From NCBI RefSeq assembly GCF_963678635.1, contig NC_087064.1, positions 36,837,716 to 36,901,715 of the forward strand: a DNA stretch of 64,000 bases, given 5' to 3'. Of the stretch, positions 50,501 through 56,474 are shown one piece after another; the first letter of the stretch is position 1, and each line of letters opens with the position of its first letter. This stretch comes from Symsagittifera roscoffensis. Its lineage: Eukaryota; Xenacoelomorpha; Acoela; Convolutidae. The notes beneath the pieces are model-generated. The model worked only from the letters and a program-made list of their open reading frames with translations. It was not told the DNA's origin and ran no database searches. Position numbers and translations under genes: made by a program.

Positions 50501-53500
50501 ATCCAGTGCTCCAGCTCAGCTTCCATCGCTACAACACACACACACAATGCATCCATTTAGAATCTTAATGAAAAGTGTGACGCGTAATTTAAAGAGACGA
50601 TTGTTTTTTTTTGAATTTGCGAACATTTTAAATTTAAAAGAAAAACAATTTAAAAAAGTTCAATTTCTGCAAATGCACCAGGAAAGATCTTATTTTTACC
50701 TTTTACTGTTGAAAAAACATGTTAAACATGTAAAAGATTTCTAGTCAGAGCTAGTGTGTGTAATTAGTGGCATAAGTGTACGTACACTCTATGGCCCATG
50801 CGGCCTCGTCTACTGAGTTGGGGTCCTCAGTGATGTCGTAGATGACCATGTCACACTCCACCAGGTGTTCCAACAGCTGTGCCCTATCTCCACTCTGACA
50901 AACAACACACATAACACTCATATAAGCCTTTCGATTGACTTCATTCAGCCCATGTCGCTGAAGCATCTCGACCGAGCTGGATGGACCAAAGCCGAATAGT
51001 TTTTCAAATCACATCTGTCGAGACACTAATTGCATCACCACGTGCGAAATAAATTTAAGCATTCAAACTAAATTCTTAGAGAGAACATATAGTTTCACGT
51101 GATGTTTTTTTTCAGTTTATGCTGTGAGATTTTTAGGCGGTGTTTGTACAATAAGTTGGCTCTTTTTCCTCCCCCACCTCACACGAGCATCAATTTTATG
51201 GTCTAACGAGTGGTTTTAGAAGGTTGATTATGAAGAACAAATACGTTTGTCGTAGCCTAATTAGTCTGCATGTCAACTTTCATGATAATAGGACAAGTTG
51301 AACAAAAGCTCTTTTTTGTAAAATTTTGCAGGTGTGTGGGAAAATGAAAAAAAAAGCCAATAAGTTTTGTGAGTTTTGTGAGTTACGTTGACTTATAATA
51401 AATCTCGTTTTAGAATAAATTTCAGTGGCAAAATTGCAAAATTGTCCCTAAAACGGTTGAAGTCTCATAAATTACCATAACGCACAAGAATTTTAGTGCA
51501 ATAAATGGATCACCAAAATTATAAGCATCGGTAAGCTTCATTTAAAAGCATAAAAATTGAATTGAAAAAACTTGAGGAGCTTACATCTAGCACATATTTG
51601 ACCCAATCTGGCTTGGGTGCCTGTGGGTTCATCATGGTGCCTATGACTTGATAAGTGCCCTCCTTGGTCACCACGGGGGTGTCCGAGTCCACACTCTCCG
51701 CATCCTCCTCCTCCCCTCCTTCCTCCTGAGATGCTCCCACCACACAGTTGGAGAGGAACTAAAATAAACGATAGCAACACAATTTAACTGTTTTCAACAA
51801 ATTAAACCCAAAAAGTTAAGGACTTTAAAAACTTTGGAGGACCATTACATTGACATGCATACATCCGTAAGTTTTGACGCCCGTAAGTGCCAACAATAAA
51901 ATAACGAGCATTTCCGCTTCCGACATTTTTAATTAGTGAGTCTTAGCACAAAAAAGAAAAATGAGCATGTGAATATGTTTTAGTTTGTTATTAACTGCTG
52001 CTCGGATTGATATGAAAGAAAGTTGTTATGTTCCGCACATTGAAAATCACACAAAGTCAGGTGCCACGAATAATCATCGGAATGGGTGTTTATTCGTGGC
52101 GGTGATTTTAGGAAGGGTTCATACCCGGTGATTTTAAAAAGCTCGGATTCGTAAGGTGGGTAGCTAGGCAACTTGTTACCCTCTAAGAATAGTGCATCTT
52201 GGTGAAACTAACTCTCAGTGATGGTTCATACCCGGTGGATACGTTAGTGTGACACCTCCTCGAGTGGTGTAGTCCTTTGCGGTGGGGTCCGCAGTAATCG
52301 GATCTACCCCGGTGTATCCTGGGGATTTGGTCTGAGCTTTTGGGCTGTCGGGCAGGTATTTGTACTTCCTATTATTGCCTGCGCGATGTATTGGATCACG
52401 TGCTTCCAATATATCACCGACAGTTCATCAAACGAGGCCATTTCTGCAAACGTCACACGCCGCATTGCCCAGTGCTCAAAGACGTAAGTGCGAACCTTGG
52501 GGAGCCTTGCTTCGGCAAACGCAAGCCTTGGGGGTCACTCGACATTTTTGTACTGCGCTTGCCCCTGTCTGGATCCGGCCTTGAAAGCCACCAGACCAAG
52601 TACCATTTGTTGTCTCGCATGTCTTCGGATAGAGTCGACTTTTGGTACAACTTTCTGTGTTAGTGGAGACCAGAAATGGGGGACTGTGTTCTACAGATCC
52701 CCTGATGTTGAGAAAGCTATTTGTGGAAAATGGGCTTTCCCGAAGTTGCCATGAATGGTAACCGCCACAATGCTTTTAGCACTGTGGATCCTATGATGTA
52801 ATCTTAGGAAGGGTTCATACCCGGTGATTTTAAAAAGCTCGGATTCGTAAGGTGGGTAGCTAGGCAACTTGTTACCCTCTAAGAATAGTGCATCTTGGTG
52901 AAACTAACTCTCAGTGATGGTCATTTATGACTATGAGAATACTGAGGACTATAGCTCTAAAGATTTTCATTCGTTATTTGAACGAAATTTAAAAATATTC
53001 AAAAAGCTGTCCCGTCGAGAAAAATCAATGAGACATTTTTTTAGTTTTAGCGGGTAGAGCGGTCAAAAAATTTATAAAATGATAATTTAGAAAACATGAT
53101 ATTACTGAAAGGAAAACTAGTTTTCTAAGCTTCAGTTAGCGCTTCTTTGGCAATAAAAGTTTTATTAAATAATGTGCAAAAAAAATTGTGCGAAAAAAAT
53201 GCAAAACAAATCGAAATTTTTTATTCATTTTTTGTTAATCATTGTTTAAAAACGAATGATGTCGGTTATGCCAAATTCACTAATTTTATACGCGTTGGTA
53301 TAGTTTCCTCATCACGACACTTTTAAAAAACGATACTAATTTTAATAAACAAGAAATAAACAATGAACGTGGCCGGATCATTCTGTACTACTTGCACAGC
53401 AACCGACTATCCTTGTGTTTTCTAAAATTCGGATATGTCCAAAATATAAAAATCTCAAATCAAGTTTCAGGAATTACGAGTCAAATTTATATATACGTTA

Positions 53501-56474
53501 ATTTAGCCTCGTATTAAAAGCCAAGCTTCTTCCTAATCTAATCATAATCAGAAGTCAAATGGGCAATTTAAAAATTTGGAAAATTTTAGTCAATAAAGAA
53601 AATACTTAAAAAAATAAGAAGAGTGTCACCAAACAAATTTTAAATGAGAAAAACTTCAGATTCTATCCTTTTTTCTACTGGATCTCAGGTACCACAATTT
53701 AAGATGCCGTATTCAGATACTCATTGGAACTCAGATACTCATTTTACGATGCCGTACCGTAAAACTTTACACAAGGCAAATCGCAGCTTTGCATCAATTG
53801 CAATAAAACAAAAATAGAGGACAAAAAAATTACCGGCTCTTTTCCAGTTCCCCTCTTTCAAAATACCGAGTTTTATGTTTGTTATACGAGTTACTACGGC
53901 TAAATGCGTGATGTTACGCTGTAAAGTATGAAGAACAAATCTGTTCACAGTTGTCGATTTGTTCACCACGCCAAATTTCATTGCATTATGACAACGTTAT
54001 GTAAGTTTTTCAAAATTGAATTTGAAAGGGGGGACTGGAAAAGAGCCAAATTACCAAGTTAGCCGAGAAAAAAATGAGAAGATGGCCGTTCAAGTTAAAA
54101 AGCTTTGAGAAAAAGAGTCGGAAAAAATCAGATCTACCAGCTTTTTCCTACATTTGTCTCAACTCTTCTTAAAGATAATTCCTTTTGAGGAAAAGATGCC
54201 AAGTAAGTCAGTTATCGGTATTAGACCAGCATCCAAATGAAGTTTATGAAGCAATAACTAAACTGACACTGCATGAGCAATACACCAATTTAGCCGAAAA
54301 TATATTTTTCAAAATATTGAAATCGACATTTTCATATCCTCAAACAAGGAAAAACATTTTAAGAGGAAGTGGAAATACTGATGCAGATATTGGAGATATG
54401 CAGATGAGGAAGTGGAAATATGAGGTAAATAAACCGATGAAGAATAAATTGAAAATTTTCAAGCCAAAAAAAGTGAAAAAGCATTAATTGCAAAACGTTA
54501 ATAATAAACTTAAAATCAACATAAAACACATAAATTGATTAGAACGGATACTTTTTAAGCAAACATGCTCAAATTTTATCTGCAAATGACGGGAGGTCAG
54601 GAAGCTGGAAATTAATTTTTTGACTTTTTTGGACAAACTGTTAACCTAAAAAAAATAATTTCAAAAAGAACATTCAAAAATTTTGTTTCAAAATTGAGTT
54701 ACGAAACTGTTTTTCGTTTTTACTTAATTATCAGTGGCGCATCAAGTATAAGTGATTAATATGGTCTGAAAGATTTTGACTTTGTGCAAACATAATTTAA
54801 AAAAATGGCTTGAAGAGCATTTAAATTGCAACGTAACAAGACTGCTCATATCAGGGCGAAGCCCTGAATGTTCCAACTGACGTTTGAAGTCTATGGAACA
54901 GTAATGAAATAGAAAATTAATTGTAAAAAAAGGAATTTTTTTCTAATTTGAGATTTTTTTGAGAAACTCATTCCCCCACACGCTATATAAAGAAAAAAGT
55001 AATAGATTTTGCTCCTAGTAACAAATCAATAACGGCAAATAGCCTGCTTGAAACAATTTGGAGCAAGTTCTCAGACGGATTAAATCTCCACTCACGCGTT
55101 TATAGCGCAAAAATTATCGCGCGTTAACTGTCTCAAATTGGCCAAAATGCCAATCTTTAAACCCCAAGAATTTTACGAAAATTGATCGCAGGTAAAATAT
55201 CTTTTCAAATATGAGCTCAGCACAACAATACCTTTTGAATGATATAAAAAAAGTCTGTCAAAAATGGCTAGTCAAAAAGTCGAACTTTGTATGAAGGAAA
55301 AAACCACCCCGAGCACAAATTTTCCGTTACTTTTGTTACAAAAATAGAAACAAAAATATGCAAATAAGCTTTCAAAAAATTTTCAAATTGCAAGCTACAC
55401 GATCCGAAACTGCAGGCTTCCAATCTAAAGTCTTGACAATTGCGCTTTATGCTTTTGCTGTTTTCCGCCAGCGGTCATCAGAAAACCGGATAACACACAA
55501 GGGCAAAAAACATACGAGATACAAGTCGTACACAAATACTAAAATTGGATATCACTTTTGCTGGGCCCATTTATTAAAATAAAGTTAAGTTACACAACAA
55601 CATTGGCTGATGTAACAAAAACGATTTTTAAATAAGTTTCACAATCATAGCAAAATTTAATCTAATCCTCGATTTTATGTTTGGCAAAATTTGGCAAAGT
55701 TTTGGTTCAATTTGGGTTGGCAAATGGATGCTCCTTTTGGTACTATTCAACGATAGTAACTTCCGACTAAAAATTATATAATCAGCATTAGGGGCCAATA
55801 TAGGTTCTTTTCCACTCAACCACCCCGCTTCTGAAGTTCAATATTGAAGAACTTGTCATGATGTAATACAAATCGGCATGGTGAACAAACTAACAACTTT
55901 GAACGGATTTGTTCTTTATATCTTAAATAACTTTATGGGTTTTAGCCATAATTACACTTTGTACCACTATAAGAATTGAAAATTTAGAAGGTGGGAGTAG
56001 TGAAGAAGAGCGCACATCAAGTTTAAGCGCGATGTTTTGGTCTAAGCTTTTCGAAAAAGCTCAAGAGCGCCTATTTCCTCAAAAAATGCTTCTCACTTAG
56101 AAAATTGCTGCAAAATGGGTCATTTTATGGCTTCGGAAATGCTCAAAACTGCTTAAAAAACACATGTGCAAAAACGAACCCGTCAAAAGAATGGAAAATT
56201 TTAGGAGTGCGTTGTTGGAAATACTTGCAGAGCAGAATTTATATATTTGACAAACGCGACTGATAATTAATAAAAGTTTGCTTCCAATGAAAATTTTCCT
56301 TGAAGGTTCATTTTGATGAAGCTGCTTTTTTGAATTTAAAGGTCATGTTTCTATTCTGTTTCAGCCACTTACCTTGGAGATATTTTTGCCGTGAAATGAG
56401 TCCAAATTGTTGATGAAGATTCTCTTCACCACCTTGGTCGGTCCCTTGTTCGCCACTTCGCCTTCCTCAGACAT
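13787..56474 (-). CDS. AK7: Adenylate kinase 7 (SDR-like + AK + DPY30), 18 exons
   Basis: AK7 is an axoneme-associated nucleotide kinase needed for motile cilia and flagella. The reconstruction has 18 coding exons and about 719 residues, against about 723 in human AK7, and follows that protein end to end. Residues 1-317 hold the Rossmann/SDR-like half ([19 protein letters not shown], then [10 protein letters not shown] and [12 protein letters not shown]). The P-loop GPPAVGKS falls at 375-382, the NMP-binding stretch [16 protein letters not shown] in exon 13, the LID-side [15 protein letters not shown] in exon 15, a Glu/Arg coiled coil in exon 17, and the DPY30 motif ([20 protein letters not shown]) at the end. 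All splice phases agree, but exon 11 has one base too many. Intron 11 and intron 13 each hold a gene on the other strand. Confidence 0.93.
14163..14302 (-). CDS. AK7: AK7 exon 17 (coiled coil)
   Basis: Encodes [19 protein letters not shown], then a Glu/Arg/Gln helix up to MKRRQEEW. This is a strongly predicted single alpha-helix/coiled coil, as in AK7. Ends in phase 0 at GTAGGA. Confidence 0.9.
14398..14690 (-). mobile_element. hAT-like MITE fragment, copy 2
   Basis: Contains the family blocks in reverse order (GACATCCATTTT, GGCGCCAATATAT, GCGCGCGCGCCAAAAA). A second broken piece ends GATCCGCCCCTG at about 15038. Its ends are damaged. Confidence 0.6.
15098..15178 (-). CDS. AK7: AK7 exon 16
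   Basis: 27 codons, [19 protein letters not shown], then STRNYG. The RNYG ending matches the junction before the coiled coil. The donor reads GTTGGT, which is weak. Confidence 0.88.
15357..15554 (-). CDS. AK7: AK7 exon 15
   Basis: Encodes [20 protein letters not shown], then [15 protein letters not shown], then [13 protein letters not shown]. It follows the AK7 core after the LDG motif. The acceptor is CTTAAG and the donor GTGAGA. Confidence 0.93.
15958..16023 (-). CDS. AK7: AK7 exon 14
   Basis: 22 codons, [20 protein letters not shown], then MP. It corresponds to the acidic loop before the next core strand. Phase 1 at both ends. Confidence 0.85.
16339..16345 (+). promoter_or_regulatory. 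TATA box of the nested 94-residue gene
   Basis: TATAAAA lies 134 bases before the ATG at 16479. No ATG occurs between the expected start site (about 16370) and 16479, which supports this as a real promoter and leader. Confidence 0.5.
16479..16763 (+). CDS. Small single-pass membrane protein nested in AK7 intron 13
   Basis: One exon of 94 residues starts [20 protein letters not shown]. It has one hydrophobic span at residues 26-43 ([18 protein letters not shown]), a Cys/Lys-rich stretch just after it ([13 protein letters not shown], residues 57-69) and an Ala-rich end EYAAF. There is no cleavable signal peptide. The orientation is probably type III or I, with the Cys-Lys stretch as a membrane-proximal, possibly acylated, tail. 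Base composition is clearly richer than the intron around it. It lies wholly in AK7 intron 13, antisense to AK7. I recognise no family and give no function. Confidence 0.75.
   Translation: MPGDDHGGFAFETVWPDLDKGITAAVYCSLIVGIILIAIVVYMPIDIFNKIVDKITCGKGSNCCKKKDKTGEGYPLEDHKKPSMSVNAAEYAAF
16764..17046 (+). other. 3' flank of the nested small gene
   Basis: Downstream of the stop no AATAAA is seen. The nearest weak variant is GATAAA at about 16850. The rest up to AK7 exon 13 is non-coding. Confidence 0.35.
17047..17178 (-). CDS. AK7: AK7 exon 13
   Basis: Encodes [20 protein letters not shown], then [19 protein letters not shown], the substrate-binding region of the adenylate kinase fold (GFVLDGYP is the LDG-[FY]-P motif). 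Ends in phase 1. Confidence 0.95.
17230..17815 (+). repeat. Repeat family C, long copy
   Basis: A unit of about 580 bp. The left part has GTGACGGAACATTTGTGCTC and ends with AACGCGCGATATCGC. The right end is a hairpin module CAGTGCTTTACCCTG followed by ATACGAGCAGTCTTGTT. The same order recurs on the minus strand at 54836-55335 and 23309-23830. Confidence 0.6.
18115..18170 (-). repeat. Repeat family B hairpin module
   Basis: On the minus strand it reads GTTGGAACATGCTGTGCCAC, a hairpin, then TTGCACAACAACTGGC and CCTGTG. It is one of nine copies in the window. Confidence 0.55.
18940..19280 (+). repeat. Repeat family C, diverged copy
   Basis: Shares AAAATATTTGTGCTCGCGG and the downstream hairpin-like stretch AACGCTTAGGGTTTTGCG, then CAAGCAGTTTTGTT. 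More diverged than other copies. Confidence 0.4.
20346..20460 (-). CDS. AK7: AK7 exon 12 (acidic insert)
   Basis: 38 codons, starting [10 protein letters not shown], then Glu/Asp-rich, then [15 protein letters not shown]. This is the variable acidic linker inside the kinase domain of AK7. Starts in phase 0 and ends in phase 1 at GTAAGT. It is separated from exon 11 by a 22-kb intron. Confidence 0.85.
21125..21522 (+). mobile_element. hAT-like MITE, copy 3
   Basis: 398 bp, from CAGTGGCAGATCTAGG to AATCCACTACTG. It is flanked by 8-bp repeats CATCTAAG (21117-21124) and CTTCTAAG (21523-21530), with 7 of 8 identical. Internal blocks match copy 1. Confidence 0.75.
21700..22663 (+). promoter_or_regulatory. 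Putative upstream control region of the peptide gene
   Basis: This stretch is less A/T-monotonous than the intron around it. It carries homeodomain-like sites such as TAATTAAATGATTAAT (about 21709) and lies just before the TATA box at 22664. The role is inferred from position only. Confidence 0.3.
22664..22670 (+). promoter_or_regulatory. TATA box of the peptide precursor gene
   Basis: TATAAAA lies on the strand of the precursor gene. It is followed by about 380 bases with no ATG up to 23078, as expected for a 5' leader. By chance several ATGs would be expected in such AT-rich DNA. Confidence 0.55.
23078..23116 (+). CDS. Precursor exon 1 (signal peptide start)
   Basis: ATG at 23078 (in frame with another at 23093) encodes [13 protein letters not shown], followed by donor GTTAGT in phase 0. 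Joined to the phase-0 acceptor at 31497 it gives a hydrophobic core FLAFLLTSGIAM, a good signal peptide that runs straight into [12 protein letters not shown]. It is the first ATG after the TATA box. The join spans 8.4 kb and is inferred. Confidence 0.6.
23078..42121 (+). CDS. Giant two-family amidated-peptide precursor (four exons)
   Basis: Rebuilt as exons 23078-23116, 31497-32742, 32886-32957 and 38715-42121, which join in frame (phases 0, 1, 1) into about 1587 residues. It opens with a signal peptide, [13 protein letters not shown] joined to LTSGIAMG. Residues 22-429 hold about 34 copies of a 12-residue unit MDLNxxxF/Y[DE]GKR. A spacer follows. Then come about 400 residues of diverged [GN][LM]A[GS]xF-type peptides between acidic spacers. 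Finally 36 copies of [10 protein letters not shown] alternate with short linkers ending WKR or MKR. Lys-Arg is the usual prohormone-convertase site and Gly before it the amide donor, so secreted amidated neuropeptides are the natural reading. The whole gene lies inside AK7 intron 11 on the opposite strand. The array exons are seen directly. The signal exon and the joins are inference. Confidence 0.8.
23309..23830 (-). repeat. Repeat family C copy (minus)
   Basis: Read on the minus strand, a block with ATATTTATGCTCGGTG leads to a perfect hairpin CAGGGCTTTGCCCTG, then ATATATGATCTGTCTTGTT. Same order as at 17230-17815. Confidence 0.6.
24740..25300 (+). repeat. Repeat family C copy
   Basis: Contains GAAAATTGCCAATTTGG and GCGTAACGCGAATT, then at about 25255 the hairpin TCAGGGCTCTGCTCTGA and GATCAGTCTTGTT. 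A more diverged copy runs at 26440-26755. Confidence 0.55.
26030..26320 (+). repeat. Single arm of foldback family
   Basis: GCTGATTTGAATTATCCGG, then ACAAAACGAACAG, and later GTCATTTTGACTTGTTTTAG match one arm of the foldback element at 57588-58275. Only one arm is present here. Confidence 0.55.
27640..30060 (-). pseudogene. LINE (non-LTR retrotransposon), 5'-truncated and frameshifted
   Basis: On the minus strand from about 29830 there is an endonuclease tail ([15 protein letters not shown]), a linker region (29722-29261), and RT parts: [52 protein letters not shown] and [12 protein letters not shown] (motif FADD, about 28500). A C-terminal part at 28238-27888 has [19 protein letters not shown] and [14 protein letters not shown]. 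Frames shift near 28990, 28550 and 28300. It inserted in intron 1 of the peptide gene, antisense to it and in the sense of AK7. Fairly young compared with the other two LINE relics. Confidence 0.88.
30061..31496. other. Intron 1 of the peptide gene, 3' part
   Basis: No exon is seen. A short family C module lies at 31030-31078 and a truncated MITE (minus) at about 31085-31253. Confidence 0.5.
31085..31253 (-). mobile_element. hAT-like MITE, truncated copy 4
   Basis: Ends GATCCGCCTCTACTG at the right and contains GGGAGAGCTCGAAAAATCA. The left half is missing. Confidence 0.65.
31497..32742 (+). CDS. Precursor exon 2: MDLN-peptide array
   Basis: The acceptor TTTTAG ends at 31496 and a perfect donor GTAAGT follows 32742, cutting the last Lys-Arg after its first C. 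The exon holds about 34 units of 36 bp. Main products are [27 protein letters not shown] and MDMN[DES]KLFE, all followed by GKR and so probably amidated, plus seven MDLN[DG]KMFNN units that lack Gly and would be free acids. Units come in a higher-order block: five units (180 bp) repeated three times, then four units (144 bp). Confidence 0.93.
32886..32957 (+). CDS. Precursor exon 3 (spacer)
   Basis: The acceptor TTTATTTCAAG ends at 32885 and donor GTCAGT starts at 32958. Its first two bases GG complete the Arg codon split at 32742, restoring the final GKR. It then encodes [17 protein letters not shown] and SFWQNL without a stop and leaves in phase 1, matching the acceptor at 38715. This double fit is the main evidence that the two arrays belong to one gene. 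Confidence 0.65.
   Translation, partial: GFICLQLKQATQDIKIKAASGRI
33066..33412 (-). mobile_element. hAT-like MITE, copy 5
   Basis: 347 bp from CAGCGGCGGATTTAGG to CTAGATCCGCCCATG. Flanking 8-mers AACAGATG and CAGAGATG agree at 6 of 8. Confidence 0.7.
34288..34580 (+). mobile_element. hAT-like MITE, copy 6 (3' end damaged)
   Basis: Starts CAGGGGTAGATCTAGGAG and shares the internal blocks GAGCTC and GGCAAAAAGGCGTTTTT. It loses the family pattern near 34560. Confidence 0.6.
34690..34775 (+). ncRNA. tRNA-like module (pseudo-tRNA or SINE head)
   Basis: GGATGGCTGAGTGGATAG resembles a Leu/Ser tRNA A box, and GGAATCGAACCC 57 bases later resembles a B box. Stems are imperfect, so it is not a functional tRNA as read. 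Two 45-bp direct repeats (CAAGAAGAAAGTGCCAAAAA and on) follow at 34836 and 34938. Confidence 0.4.
35160..35220 (+). repeat. Repeat family C hairpin module
   Basis: CAATCGGAACATTCAGATG, then TTTGCTCTGATACGAGCAG and TTTTGTT. A short, isolated copy of the right end. Confidence 0.5.
35389..35570 (+). repeat. CAA microsatellite
   Basis: About 180 bp of almost pure CAA triplets with a few interruptions. Long Leu or Val open frames on the minus strand come only from this repeat. Confidence 0.95.
36505..36836 (-). mobile_element. hAT-like MITE, copy 7 with perfect 8-bp TSD
   Basis: 332 bp from CAGAGGCGGATTTTTT to TATATCCGCCCCTG, flanked by identical CTAGATGT at 36497-36504 and 36837-36844. This is the cleanest copy for defining the family. 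Confidence 0.82.
37075..37345 (+). mobile_element. hAT-like MITE, diverged copy 8
   Basis: Shares TTTCTGCGCCGCAGGCAAA and TTTTCGGCGCGC, then a twice-repeated AAAAAATGGATG block. Ends are not clear. Confidence 0.55.
38715..42121 (+). CDS. Precursor exon 4: mixed peptides and GLADEFD array
   Basis: The acceptor TTCTGAACAG ends at 38714 and the stop TGA is at 42119-42121. The first 1.5 kb encodes diverged peptides between KR or KK sites: [18 protein letters not shown] and GMAGNYFIK (twice) as amides, MASRFLY amide, [10 protein letters not shown] and related, with Ser/Glu/Asp-rich spacers such as [10 protein letters not shown] less regular stretch (about 39760-40200) includes DDLNDKLHF, echoing the MDLN family. 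From 40214 come 36 GLA[DE]-type units: 31 exact GLADEFD, the rest [21 protein letters not shown] and a last [10 protein letters not shown]. Linkers are SDGGSW, SHDITW, NNISW and similar, or SDGGLM. Confidence 0.93.
42358..42363 (+). terminator. Poly(A) signal of the peptide precursor gene
   Basis: AATAAA lies 237 bases after the stop. Cleavage 15-30 bases later would fall only about 5-20 bases before the antisense AK7 exon 11 (42398). Confidence 0.65.
42398..42527 (-). CDS. AK7: AK7 exon 11 (P-loop), with 1-base frameshift
   Basis: Encodes [15 protein letters not shown], with the Walker A GPPAVGKS. The resemblance then resumes one base out of frame as [13 protein letters not shown] and [14 protein letters not shown]. 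The exon is 130 bases long, but its neighbours need 129. The extra base lies in the five-A run at 42479-42483 (plus strand), and as written a TGA occurs at 42473-42471. All other exons are intact, so an assembly or homopolymer error is at least as likely as a real lesion. Confidence 0.88.
42950..43099 (-). CDS. AK7: AK7 exon 10
   Basis: 50 codons, [20 protein letters not shown], then [20 protein letters not shown]. The donor reads GTTGAC, which is weak, but the phase and the join to the P-loop exon support it. Confidence 0.88.
43767..44040 (+). mobile_element. hAT-like MITE, copy 9
   Basis: Starts CAGTGCAGATTTAGGATTTT and carries GAGCTCTCCCAAATCACT and TTTCTGCGTCG. The 3' end is lost. Confidence 0.6.
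44130..44760. mobile_element. Foldback element 1 (long inverted repeat)
   Basis: Two arms of about 230-300 bp are diverged reverse complements. Left arm anchors are TTTTTAGGATCACTTC (44160), CAGCTGTCTGTTGG (44331) and CAACCCGATTTGA (44366). Right arm anchors are CAAATCGGGTTGG (44514), CCAACAGACAGCT (44547) and AAGTGATCCTAAAAA (44719). The arms could form a long hairpin. No coding capacity. Confidence 0.8.
46946..48701 (+). repeat. Tandem-like array of repeat family B
   Basis: Three copies of a 50-bp hairpin module start at about 46946, 47789 and 48652, spaced about 850 bp. Each reads GGTCGGAAC or GATCGGAAT, a stem-loop around GTGCTACTTG, then AACCGGCTNTCCTTGT. The spacing suggests head-to-tail units. 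A minus-strand module lies at about 45030-45075. Confidence 0.6.
48881..49049 (-). CDS. AK7: AK7 exon 9
   Basis: Encodes [20 protein letters not shown], then [10 protein letters not shown], then [14 protein letters not shown] place the donor at GTCAGT (48880). The earlier GTCAGG at 48931 would drop conserved residues. Confidence 0.9.
49264..49352 (-). CDS. AK7: AK7 exon 8
   Basis: Encodes [18 protein letters not shown], then [11 protein letters not shown]. The PTIHV-DLA motif is diagnostic. Ends in phase 2, with donor GTGAGT. Confidence 0.93.
49648..49731 (-). CDS. AK7: AK7 exon 7
   Basis: 28 codons, [17 protein letters not shown] then [11 protein letters not shown]. The YVVAAG motif is characteristic of this half of AK7. 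The acceptor is TTTCAG and the donor GTAAGA. Confidence 0.93.
49902..50012 (-). CDS. AK7: AK7 exon 6
   Basis: Encodes [20 protein letters not shown], then [17 protein letters not shown], closely following AK7. The donor GTGAGT follows 49902. Confidence 0.93.
50272..50289 (-). CDS. AK7: AK7 exon 5 (18-bp micro-exon)
   Basis: An 18-base exon (AMRRSE) lies between TTTCTCAG and GTACAG. It fits in phase 0 and adds six residues between PLDP and [11 protein letters not shown], where the family has a contiguous loop. It may be skipped in some transcripts because both neighbours also join in frame. Confidence 0.6.
50434..50528 (-). CDS. AK7: AK7 exon 4
   Basis: Encodes [19 protein letters not shown], then [12 protein letters not shown], matching the LFILLSTVMTWA region of AK7. 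The donor GTAAGA follows. Confidence 0.92.
50786..50894 (-). CDS. AK7: AK7 exon 3
   Basis: Encodes [19 protein letters not shown], then [16 protein letters not shown], a strand-helix unit of the Rossmann-like half. The donor GTACGT follows 50786. Ends in phase 1. Confidence 0.9.
51585..51758 (-). CDS. AK7: AK7 exon 2
   Basis: 58 codons. The exon starts [10 protein letters not shown], identical in pattern to AK7, then an acidic stretch, then [20 protein letters not shown]. The donor GTAAGC follows. Phase 0 at both ends. Confidence 0.93.
52106..52921. mobile_element. Element flanked by 118-bp direct repeats
   Basis: Near-identical copies at about 52110-52223 and 52806-52920 both run from TTAGGAAGGGTTCATACCCG to AACTCTCAGTGATGGT. 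Between them lie about 580 bp of GC-richer DNA unlike the intron, with a further copy of GGTTCATACCCGGTGGA at its left. The form resembles a small terminal-repeat retroelement or a recombined repeat dimer. No coding domain is recognised. Confidence 0.65.
53369..53418 (+). repeat. Repeat family B hairpin module
   Basis: GGCCGGATCATTCTGTACTA, CTTGCACAGCAACCGACTAT and CCTTGTG. A single module. Confidence 0.55.
54836..55335 (-). repeat. Repeat family C copy (minus)
   Basis: On the minus strand the left block (GTAACGGAAAATTTGTGCTC) leads through GTTAACGCGCGATAATTTTTG to the hairpin CAGGGCTTCGCCCTG, then ATATGAGCAGTCTTGTT at 54836. Confidence 0.65.
56373..56474 (-). CDS. AK7: AK7 exon 1 (start codon)
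   Basis: ATG at 56474-56472 opens [16 protein letters not shown], then [18 protein letters not shown], which matches the start of AK7 proteins. The donor GTAAGT follows 56373. Phase 0. Confidence 0.9.

Larger units (their letters stand above)
51759..56372. other. AK7 intron 1
   Basis: Contains the direct-repeat element and family B and C copies. A 100-codon plus-strand frame at about 54185-54487 has no ATG at its start and no recognisable family, so I do not call it a gene. Confidence 0.5.

Noticed and set aside
52106-52223. Hammerhead ribozyme in the direct repeat (as in some retrozymes)
   Set aside because: The invariant CTGATGA and GAAA core elements are not present in the right arrangement.
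54185-54487. 100-codon plus-strand frame in AK7 intron 1
   Set aside because: No ATG at its opening, low complexity Lys/Asn-rich composition, and no splice or family support.
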